Source: Lachnospiraceae bacterium
Lineage (GTDB): Bacteria; Bacillota; Clostridia; Lachnospirales; Lachnospiraceae
Assembly (NCBI GenBank): GCA_017469405.1
Contig: JAFUGL010000011.1
Span: forward strand, 1-57,431
Reading direction: 5' to 3'
Length of the DNA stretch: 57,431 nucleotides
Under the pieces are notes generated by a model that saw nothing but the letters and a program-made list of their open reading frames with translations, was not told the origin of the DNA and made no database searches. Both the position numbers and the translations under genes were made by a program. Below are positions 6,976 to 13,448 of this stretch, piece after piece; positions within the stretch are counted from its first letter, which is position 1, and each line of letters begins with the position of its first letter.

Positions 6976-8697
6976 ATGAAAGTTCGTGGTATAAGTGTAA
7001 CTATGAAATTAATTATCGGTATTATTGTATTTCTTATTGTTTCCGATACCTTGCTTGGAATAACAATTTATAACAGATCCAAGAATTTGTTTGTGAGTCA
7101 GATTAAGGAAAATGCAAAAAATACTTCTGCCTGTGTGGCTGCATCCATTGATGGAAGTGAGCTTTCTTTGGTTGGAAATGATGAGTCCTATGTCGGTACC
7201 GATGAGTACAATAGTGTTTTAAATAGCTTGGCTGTTTTCAGAGATAACAGTGACGTAGAGTATGTATATACAATCAGAAGAAATGAAAAGGGAGTAAATG
7301 TTTTTGTTGTTGATTCGGATCCTGAAGAACCTGGACTTCCGGGTGAAGATTTCGGAGATGATTCTGACGAGGTTGACAGAGCTTATAAAGGAGAATCTGT
7401 TGTCAATAAAGAGCCTTATACTGATGAGTGGGGTACTCATATAAGTGCGTATAGTCCTATATATGATGGTAATGAGGTTGTAGGCCTTGCAGTTATAGAC
7501 ATCAGTATGGAGTGGATTGAAAGCCAGAGTACAGGTATTGCAAAGCTTATCATAATTATTTGTGCGATTATGTTTGCAATTGGCATGTTTATAATGTTCA
7601 TCATAGGCAAGATGTTCAAGAAACAGTTCTGCTTGCTTAATGACAAGGTTAAGGAGCTTGCGAACGGAGACGGTGATTTAACCAAGCAGATTGATGTAAG
7701 AACCGGCGATGAGTTTGAGGTTATTGCCAAAAATATCAATGAGCTTATTAATTATATTAGATACATAATGAGCAATATATCCGAAAGCTCGGTTAAGATT
7801 AAAGCTTCTTCTGACAATATCGCAAGACGTGTTGGTCAGGCAGGCGTAAATGCAGAGGATGTAAGTCTTACCATGGAGGATATGAGTGCTGCCATGGAAG
7901 AGACTACAGCATCAATCAATCAGATTGATGAGCTTATGACCGGTATAAATGATGCATTTGCAGGAATTGTAGAGCAGGTTGAAACAGGAAGAGCTTATTC
8001 TAAAGAAGTACGTGATGATGCTGAAAGCACCGGTGCTAAGGCTATATCTGATAAGGATAATGCTGCTGCAAGAGTTGATGAGATGGCTAAGTCTATATAT
8101 GAGAAGATTGAAAAATCCAAGGCAGTTTCTCAGATAGATGTACTTACCAATAATATCCTTTCTATCACTGAACAGACAAATCTTCTTGCATTAAACGCAA
8201 GCATAGAAGCTGCGAGAGCCGGTGAGGCAGGTCGTGGATTTACTGTTGTAGCAGGCGAGATTGGAAAGCTTGCTATGGATTCAGCAGAGGCTGCATCTGA
8301 AATTCAGACCGTATCTGATGAGGTTGTTGCAGCTGTTAATGAGCTTGCACAGGAAGCGGAAGATATGATTGTATTTATCCATGAGGTAACCATGAATGGA
8401 TATAATGAGCTTGTTACTACAAGCGGTGATTATGAGAAGACAGCTGAAAGATTCGACAACATGATGACTGAATTTGAAGAATTGAGTAACAGCGTACAGC
8501 ATAATATCGAAAGTATTAAGGAAGCTACCGAATCAGTTGCCAAGGCGGTTGAGGATACTGCAAGCAGTGTCGTTTCCGCAACTGAAAAATCCGTTGATAT
8601 GTCTAATTCCATCAAGGAAATCGGCGGTGAGGCTGATTCAAGCAATGATATTTCAAATGCACTTTATGATGAGGTTAATAAGTTTAAAATTGATTAA
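6976..8697 (+). CDS. Methyl-accepting chemotaxis protein
   Basis: A 573-aa transmembrane chemoreceptor. TM1 is about residues 10-32 and TM2 about 189-212. Between them is a roughly 155-residue extracellular Cache-like sensor ([20 protein letters not shown], then [19 protein letters not shown]). A HAMP domain (~213-265) and the signalling coiled coil follow, with the CheA/CheW-binding tip [21 protein letters not shown] at about 400-420. No C-terminal CheR-tether pentapeptide is seen. The ATG at 6976 follows AGGAGG. The ligand is unknown; an amino-acid ABC transporter lies directly downstream behind a terminator. It is not in a che cluster. Confidence 0.93.
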   Translation: MKVRGISVTMKLIIGIIVFLIVSDTLLGITIYNRSKNLFVSQIKENAKNTSACVAASIDGSELSLVGNDESYVGTDEYNSVLNSLAVFRDNSDVEYVYTIRRNEKGVNVFVVDSDPEEPGLPGEDFGDDSDEVDRAYKGESVVNKEPYTDEWGTHISAYSPIYDGNEVVGLAVIDISMEWIESQSTGIAKLIIIICAIMFAIGMFIMFIIGKMFKKQFCLLNDKVKELANGDGDLTKQIDVRTGDEFEVIAKNINELINYIRYIMSNISESSVKIKASSDNIARRVGQAGVNAEDVSLTMEDMSAAMEETTASINQIDELMTGINDAFAGIVEQVETGRAYSKEVRDDAESTGAKAISDKDNAAARVDEMAKSIYEKIEKSKAVSQIDVLTNNILSITEQTNLLALNASIEAARAGEAGRGFTVVAGEIGKLAMDSAEAASEIQTVSDEVVAAVNELAQEAEDMIVFIHEVTMNGYNELVTTSGDYEKTAERFDNMMTEFEELSNSVQHNIESIKEATESVAKAVEDTASSVVSATEKSVDMSNSIKEIGGEADSSNDISNALYDEVNKFKID

Positions 8698-8699
8698 AG

Positions 8700-8832
8700 G
8701 GGGCATGAGCCTTATATAAATATCGACTAAAAAAATGTGCACGCATGGCACGTGATACTTAACGCCATGCTTTGCACATTTTTTCAGTCTGATATACTTA
8801 TATGATGTGTCAAGGCTCATGCCCCTGACACA
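8700..8832. repeat. Nested inverted repeats around a terminator
   Basis: GGGGCATGAGCCTT at 8700-8713 is perfectly complementary to 8812-8825, enclosing the terminator hairpin. A separate 7-bp pair, TGTGTCA (8806-8812) with TGACACA (8826-8832), would hold the right outer arm in its loop. The two pairings are mutually exclusive. Confidence 0.8.
8730..8784 (+). terminator. Bidirectional intrinsic terminator after the chemoreceptor
   Basis: A 12-bp stem (8730-8741 with 8773-8784), a small internal loop, then 7 bp (8743-8749 with 8764-8770). The outer part of the stem is an A run pairing with a T run, so it can work in both directions. Confidence 0.85.
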
Positions 8833-8943
8833 CTTGACATTTTTTTCATAATTTAGGCAATTTTATGTAGAAATTTTTCTTATAATAATATATAATTGCT
8901 ATGTTTGTATTTTATTCTAAAAGAAATGGAGAGATTAAAGATT

Positions 8944-9732
8944 ATGAAAATCAGAAAAAGTAAGTATTTATTATTGACAGTTTGTGTTTTAGCAATTCTT
9001 TCACTTACAGCTTGTGGTTCAAAGAGAAAGAAGATTGAAACTATTGATGACCTTGAAGGATCACGTATCGGTGTTCAGCTTGGAACAACGGGCGATATCT
9101 ATGCATCAGACTATGAGGGTGATGAGAAAGGTACCGAGGTTATAAGATATAATGCCGGTGTTGATGCTGTTGAAGCTTTAAAGCAGGGTAAGATTGATGC
9201 TGTTATTATTGATGAGCAGCCTGCTAAGGTTTTTGTTGAGAAGAATTCTGATTTAAAGATTTTAAATGAAGAATTTACCGATGAAGACTATGCAGCAGTT
9301 ATAGCTAAGGATAATGATGATTTATTAAATGATGTAAATAAGGCTATAGAAGAATTAAAGGAAGATGGAACACTTCAAAAACTTGAGGATACATATATCA
9401 ATAAGACAGGTGATTTCCATTATACTCAGACAGTTGCTGACGGAGAGAAGCTTGTTATGGCAACAAATGCATATTTCCCACCTTATGAGTATTATGATGG
9501 CGGTACAATTATGGGATATGATGTTGAGCTTGGATATGCTATAGCAGATAAGCTTGGTATGGTTCTTGAGATTGAGGATATGGAGTTTGATGCTATTATT
9601 AACGCTGTAAGCTCAGGCAAGGCTGATATAGGTTTGGCAGGATTTACAGTTACTGAGGAAAGATTAAAGAGCATCAATTTCTCAGATACTTATATTACTT
9701 CAAGACAGGTTATAATTGTATATGATAAGTAA
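8944..9732 (+). CDS. Circularly permuted amino-acid-binding lipoprotein of an ABC transporter
   Basis: A 262-aa lipoprotein: signal peptide with lipobox LTAC, lipidated Cys24. The two halves of a family-3 (SBP_bac_3) binding protein are present in reversed order. Residues ~32-150 match the usual second lobe (TIDDLEGSRIGVQLGTTGD, then KIDAVIIDEQPA, then EELKEDGTLQKLEDTYI). Residues ~165-262 match the usual first lobe (LVMATNAYFPPYEYY, then FDAIINAVSSGKADI, then GFTVTEERLKSINFSDTYI). It should still form a two-lobed site for a polar amino acid. I recall similarly arranged proteins in Lachnospiraceae. The 8944 start gives a normal signal peptide, with GGAGAG 11 nt upstream. Permease and ATPase genes follow. 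Confidence 0.9.
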   Translation: MKIRKSKYLLLTVCVLAILSLTACGSKRKKIETIDDLEGSRIGVQLGTTGDIYASDYEGDEKGTEVIRYNAGVDAVEALKQGKIDAVIIDEQPAKVFVEKNSDLKILNEEFTDEDYAAVIAKDNDDLLNDVNKAIEELKEDGTLQKLEDTYINKTGDFHYTQTVADGEKLVMATNAYFPPYEYYDGGTIMGYDVELGYAIADKLGMVLEIEDMEFDAIINAVSSGKADIGLAGFTVTEERLKSINFSDTYITSRQVIIVYDK

Positions 9733-9761
9733 AATATAAGTATTATAAAAACTTATGTTTT
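9731..9761 (+). terminator. Intercistronic attenuating hairpin
   Basis: An 11-bp AT-rich stem with one T-G pair (9731-9741 with 9751-9761) and a 9-nt loop, between the binding-protein and permease genes. It could stabilise or partly terminate the mRNA so that the binding protein is made in excess. Confidence 0.45.
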
Positions 9762-9779
9762 ATGACGGGAGATAAGTTG

Positions 9780-10556
9780 ATGAAGCAGTTTACGGATAAA
9801 ACTAAAAAACATATCATATTAATGATTTTATTTGCTGTTTCCGCATTTTCACTGACCGGATGCAGTTTTAGTGAATTTTCGGAAAAGTTTAATGACAATT
9901 TTATAAAAGAGCAAAGATATCAATATATATTGGACGGATTAAAAAACACATTTATTATAACCATTCTTGCCGGACTTATAGGTATATTTTTAGGTTTTAT
10001 CCTTGCTGTTATAAGAGTTACACATGATAAAAAAGGAAGCTTAAAAATTCTTGATTTGGTTGCAAAGCTATATCTTACGGTTATAAGAGGAACACCTGTT
10101 ATGGTTCAGCTTATTATAATCTATTATGTTATATTTGCATCCGTAAATATCAACAAGATTCTTGTAGCTGTAATTGCCTTTGGTCTTAATTCAGCTGCTT
10201 ATGTGGCGGAGATAATAAGATCGGGTATTATGTCGATAGATGTCGGACAGTTTGAAGCAGGTCACAGTCTTGGACTTAAGTATTCTACCGTTATGGTCAG
10301 TATTATTTTGCCACAGGCTTTAAAAAATGTTTTACCTGCACTTGCCAATGAGTTTATAACCTTACTTAAAGAAACTTCAATAAGCGGTTATATAGGCTTA
10401 AGTGACCTTACACGAGGCGGTATGATCATAAGAAGTATAACCTATGAGGCGATGTTCCCGCTTTTGTTGGTTGCATTTATCTATCTTGTGTTGGTAGTTG
10501 GCCTTTCATCGTTGGTGTCAAAGCTCGAGAGGAGTCTTAAGAAAAATGAAAGATGA
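9780..10556 (+). CDS. Polar amino-acid ABC transporter permease with lipobox-like N-terminus
   Basis: A 258-aa HisM/GlnP-type permease. The family signature is [14 protein letters not shown], and the EAA-type loop [45 protein letters not shown] contacts the ATPase. Unusually, residues 1-28 (basic start, hydrophobic stretch, LTGC at 25-28) resemble a lipoprotein signal. This is followed by an acidic linker before the first canonical permease helix. The ATG at 9780 follows GGGAG; an ATG at 9762 in the same frame overlaps that ribosome-binding site. It overlaps the ATPase gene by 11 bp. Confidence 0.9.
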   Translation: MKQFTDKTKKHIILMILFAVSAFSLTGCSFSEFSEKFNDNFIKEQRYQYILDGLKNTFIITILAGLIGIFLGFILAVIRVTHDKKGSLKILDLVAKLYLTVIRGTPVMVQLIIIYYVIFASVNINKILVAVIAFGLNSAAYVAEIIRSGIMSIDVGQFEAGHSLGLKYSTVMVSIILPQALKNVLPALANEFITLLKETSISGYIGLSDLTRGGMIIRSITYEAMFPLLLVAFIYLVLVVGLSSLVSKLERSLKKNER

Positions 10557-11286
10557 TAATATTATTATACATACAGAACATCTTAATAAAACCTATGGTG
10601 ATGAAGTTGTACTTGAGGATATAAATATCGATATCAAAAAAGGTGAGGTTATAGCGGTTATAGGACCTTCAGGCTGTGGTAAAAGTATATTTATCAGAAC
10701 TCTTAATCTGCTTGAAAAGCCGACAAGCGGTGATATATATTTTGATGATATATGCATTACCGATAAAAAAACAGATGTTTATGAAGTTTTGCCAAAGATG
10801 GGTATGGTATTTCAGCAGTTTAATCTTTTCAATAATATGACTATTGAAAAAAATATAACTTTTGCACCTATCAAGCATAATCTTATGTCAGAGGAAGAAG
10901 CAAAGGAAAAGGCAAAGGAGCTTTTGGAAAGAGTAGGTCTTTCGGATAAGGGTGATGCTTATCCTTCCCAGCTTTCCGGTGGTCAAAAGCAGCGTGTGGC
11001 TATTGCCAGGGCGCTTGCCATGAATCCTGACATTATTCTTTTTGACGAACCTACATCTGCGCTTGATCCTGAGATGGTAAACGAGGTTCTTAATATCATG
11101 AAGGAACTGGCTAAAGGCGGCATGACCATGGTTATCGTTACACATGAGATGGGATTTGCAAGAGAGGTTGCAAGTCGTGTTCTTTTTATAGACGATAAGG
11201 GCATAAAGGAAGATGGAACACCGATAGACGTCCTTGATAATCCAAAGAGCGAGAGACTTAAAAGCTTTCTTGAAAGCGTGCTTTAA
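10546..11286 (+). CDS. Polar amino-acid ABC transporter ATP-binding protein
   Basis: A 246-aa ATPase of the GlnQ/HisP group. Walker A GPSGCGKS is near residue 37, followed by Q-loop FQQFNLF, signature [16 protein letters not shown], Walker [14 protein letters not shown] and H-loop IVTHEM. The residue after GKS is Ile rather than the usual Thr, but the required Ser is present. GAGAGGAG lies before the ATG at 10546, inside the permease gene. It completes the three-gene uptake system. Confidence 0.95.
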   Translation: MKDDNIIIHTEHLNKTYGDEVVLEDINIDIKKGEVIAVIGPSGCGKSIFIRTLNLLEKPTSGDIYFDDICITDKKTDVYEVLPKMGMVFQQFNLFNNMTIEKNITFAPIKHNLMSEEEAKEKAKELLERVGLSDKGDAYPSQLSGGQKQRVAIARALAMNPDIILFDEPTSALDPEMVNEVLNIMKELAKGGMTMVIVTHEMGFAREVASRVLFIDDKGIKEDGTPIDVLDNPKSERLKSFLESVL

Positions 11287-11309
11287 TAAATAAATTCCTG
11301 ATTTTTTTG

Positions 11310-11338
11310 TTGTAAAATAAAATAAGATAGTATATAAT
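11310..11338 (+). promoter_or_regulatory. Promoter of the type III antitoxin RNA / toxN-miaB
   Basis: TTGTAA (11310-11315), 17 bp, then perfect TATAAT (11333-11338). It lies 35 bp before the first pseudoknot repeat. No better promoter is evident before the miaB-mutS-mutL genes. Confidence 0.7.
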
Positions 11339-11344
11339 ATTAGT

Positions 11345-11489
11345 GGAAGCAAAAAGAAATGCTTTATATTAGAAAATCAGGTGTATCTCAGCCATATAAG
11401 TGAGAATGTAAAATCAGGTGTATCTCAGCCATATAAGTGAGAATGTAAAATCGGGTGTATCTCAGCCATATAAGTGAGAATGTAAAATC
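11345..11489 (+). ncRNA. toxI: ToxI-like antitoxin RNA (type III toxin-antitoxin)
   Basis: Predicted antitoxin RNA made of three 37-nt tandem units plus the first 6 nt of a fourth. In each unit GGU can pair with GCC and CUCA with UGAG in the order a-b-a'-b', which is an H-type pseudoknot. This is the fold of ToxI RNAs that inhibit ToxN by binding it. The UCAGGUG and UAAGUG segments resemble my memory of Pectobacterium ToxI. The units are joined by an A-rich AAAAU, the sort of site ToxN enzymes cut. A promoter precedes and a hairpin then a ToxN-like coding region follow, the standard type III layout. The RNA ends are estimates. Confidence 0.85.
11373..11483 (+). repeat. Three 37-bp tandem repeats (pseudoknot units)
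   Basis: Units at 11373-11409, 11410-11446 and 11447-11483. Units 1 and 2 are identical. Unit 3 differs by one base (TCGGGTG instead of TCAGGTG), next to but outside the GGU pairing segment. There are no spacers, so this is not a CRISPR array. Confidence 0.97.
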
Positions 11490-11490
11490 T

Positions 11491-11516
11491 AAGACCATCC
11501 ATTTATGGGTGGTCTT
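11491..11516 (+). terminator. Attenuator hairpin between antitoxin repeats and toxin gene
   Basis: A 10-bp stem with one G-T pair (11491-11500 with 11507-11516) and a 6-nt loop, ending 8 nt before the ribosome-binding site. Type III loci usually carry a leaky terminator here so that antitoxin RNA exceeds toxin mRNA. The run after this stem (ATCTATAT) is poor in T, so termination may be weak. Confidence 0.7.
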
Positions 11517-11534
11517 ATCTATATAGGAGAAAAT

Positions 11535-12044
11535 ATGCAGTTATTTGAAGTTGCTGACCGATATATATCTTTTTTACAGAAATATGATAAGAAAGTCCTA
11601 TCAAATCATTTTGTGAAACAAAACAGAAAATATTTAGGTATAGGAATATCTTTTAATGGTATGACTTACTTTATACCATTAAGTTCGCCTGACAAAATGG
11701 ATTATGACGAAAATAACAATTATAGAAAGACTATAATTCCTATTTTTAGAATTTTTAATTCAAGTGGAAGACTACTAGGTAAATTATTGCTAAATAATAT
11801 GATACCCGTACCGGAGTCTGAATTAATAAAATATAATGTAAATAAGGAAAAGGATTTAAAATACAGAAATTTAGTACTTAGTGAGTTAAGAGCTTTAGAA
11901 AAAAAAGGTGTTGTCGATAAAATAATTCGCAATGCCAACATATTATACAAACAAAAAAACTTATCTCTTAATATAGGATATTTAGCAGCGACAGTTGATT
12001 TTAAAACAATTGAAAAAGCCAAAATTGAATTTGAAAATAAATCA
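11535..12044 (+). other. ToxN/AbiQ-like toxin domain within the fusion
   Basis: This part alone has the length of a free ToxN (about 170 aa). It ends with a helix, TVDFKTIEKAKIEFE, comparable with the last helix of ToxN proteins. Against Pectobacterium ToxN (from memory), Tyr10 and Ser51 (equivalent to Ser53) are kept. Lys33 is replaced by Arg31, and Lys55 aligns with Asp53 followed by Lys54. Activity therefore cannot be assumed. Phage-defence or plasmid-maintenance roles are known for relatives. Confidence 0.85.
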
Positions 12045-13445
12045 TTAAACAATATTGATATAAATTTAATGGAACCTGACAGACAGCTTTATTTCATAAA
12101 TCTTTGTAAGGAGCTGGTACTTGAAAGAAAAAAAGAGCTTGGTCGTAACCTTACATATTGTGTCGTAACCTTTGGCTGCCAGATGAATGCACATGATTCG
12201 GAGAAACTAAAAGGTATACTTGATGAGATAGGCTATGAAGAGGTTGAGGATGAAAAGGCGGATTTTATAATATATAATACCTGTACAGTTAGGGAAAATG
12301 CCAATCTTAAGTTGTATGGACATCTCGGACATCTTAAGAATCTTAAGGCAAAAAATTCTGAAATGATAGTCTGCCTTTGCGGTTGCATGATGCAGGAGCC
12401 TCACGTTATTGAAAATATCAGACAAAAATATAAGTTTGTTGATATTGTATTTGGAACCCATAATATATATAAGCTTGCGGAGCTTATATATACATATAAA
12501 ACCTTGGGTAAATCAGTTATAGAGGTTCTTGAAAAGAGTGATGAGATAGTCGAGGCTCTTCCTCAAAAGAGAAAGTTTAACTTTAAATCCGGCGTTAATA
12601 TTATGTTTGGATGTAATAATTTCTGTACATACTGCATCGTTCCTTATGTAAGAGGCAGGGAAAAGAGCAGAAAGCCTGAAGAGATACTTGCTGAGGTTGA
12701 GGCATTGGCGAGAGTTGGTGTAAAAGAAATAATGCTTTTGGGACAAAATGTTAATTCCTATGATGGAGGCATAAGCTTTCCCGAATTACTTGAAAGGGTA
12801 TGTAAGATTGACGGAATCAAAAGAGTTCGTTTTATGACCAGTCATCCCAAGGACCTTTCTGACGCGCTTATTAGCGTTATGGCACGGGAAGATAAGATAT
12901 GCAAGCATTTACATCTGCCTGTTCAATCCGGTTCGACAGAGATTTTGAAAAGGATGAACAGAAGGTATACTAAGGAAAGCTATCTTAATCTTGTTGATAA
13001 GATAAAGAAAGCTATGCCGGATATATCCCTTACAACGGATATAATTGTCGGTTTTCCGGGTGAAACAGAAGAGGATTTTTTGGACACGCTGGATGTCGTA
13101 AATAAGGTCGGTTATGATCAGGCCTATACCTTTATATATTCAAAGCGAACAGGAACTCCGGCCGCTGATTATGATAATCAGGTGCCTGAGGATGTGATTA
13201 AAGAGAGATTTCCGAGACTTCTTAAGGCAGTAAGTGAAAATAATAATATTAAAAGGTATGAAGGACAGATAAAAGAGGTACTCGTTGAAGAGATAAATGG
13301 GCAGGATAAAAGCCTTGTTTCCGGAAAGACGGAGGAAAGCCTTACGGTACATTTTAAAGGAAATGCGGATTTAATAGGTGAATTTGTAAATGTAAGACTT
13401 GATGAATGCAAGGGCTTTTACTTTATGGGAACAAAGGAGGACTAG
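11535..13445 (+). CDS. miaB: ToxN/AbiQ-type toxin fused to MiaB tRNA methylthiotransferase
   Basis: One uninterrupted 636-aa frame. Residues 1 to ~170 are a ToxN/AbiQ-like endoribonuclease domain: DRYISFLQKYDKKV, KYLGIGISFNGMTYFIPLSSP at 32-52, and LLLNNMIPVPESEL. Residues ~179-636 are a complete MiaB: auxiliary-cluster Cys215, Cys250 and Cys284; the radical-SAM CxxxCxxC at Cys360/364/367; and a C-terminal TRAM domain. MiaB converts i6A37 to ms2i6A37 in tRNAs reading UNN codons. GGAGA precedes the ATG at 11535. Met179 is where stand-alone MiaB would begin, but it has no ribosome-binding site. mutS starts 3 nt after the stop. A fused type III toxin is unusual; the toxin may or may not still be active. 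Confidence 0.93.
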   Translation: MQLFEVADRYISFLQKYDKKVLSNHFVKQNRKYLGIGISFNGMTYFIPLSSPDKMDYDENNNYRKTIIPIFRIFNSSGRLLGKLLLNNMIPVPESELIKYNVNKEKDLKYRNLVLSELRALEKKGVVDKIIRNANILYKQKNLSLNIGYLAATVDFKTIEKAKIEFENKSLNNIDINLMEPDRQLYFINLCKELVLERKKELGRNLTYCVVTFGCQMNAHDSEKLKGILDEIGYEEVEDEKADFIIYNTCTVRENANLKLYGHLGHLKNLKAKNSEMIVCLCGCMMQEPHVIENIRQKYKFVDIVFGTHNIYKLAELIYTYKTLGKSVIEVLEKSDEIVEALPQKRKFNFKSGVNIMFGCNNFCTYCIVPYVRGREKSRKPEEILAEVEALARVGVKEIMLLGQNVNSYDGGISFPELLERVCKIDGIKRVRFMTSHPKDLSDALISVMAREDKICKHLHLPVQSGSTEILKRMNRRYTKESYLNLVDKIKKAMPDISLTTDIIVGFPGETEEDFLDTLDVVNKVGYDQAYTFIYSKRTGTPAADYDNQVPEDVIKERFPRLLKAVSENNNIKRYEGQIKEVLVEEINGQDKSLVSGKTEESLTVHFKGNADLIGEFVNVRLDECKGFYFMGTKED

Positions 13446-13448
13446 ATT

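Noticed and set aside
8834-8862. Sigma-A promoter for the amino-acid transporter using the TTGACA at 8834
   Set aside because: No acceptable -10 lies 16-18 bp downstream; the better TATAAT at 8881 is too far away.
10888-11352. Minus-strand 154-aa gene opposite the ABC ATPase
   Set aside because: Covers the conserved ATPase coding region and the toxI promoter; no domain or ribosome-binding site.
11373-11483. CRISPR array
   Set aside because: The 37-bp units are directly adjacent with no variable spacers, and a ToxN-like gene rather than cas genes follows.
12069-13445. Independent miaB gene starting at the internal ATG (Met179)
   Set aside because: No ribosome-binding site precedes this ATG, and the frame is open and recognisable as ToxN-like upstream, so a fusion is the simpler reading. 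Internal initiation remains possible.
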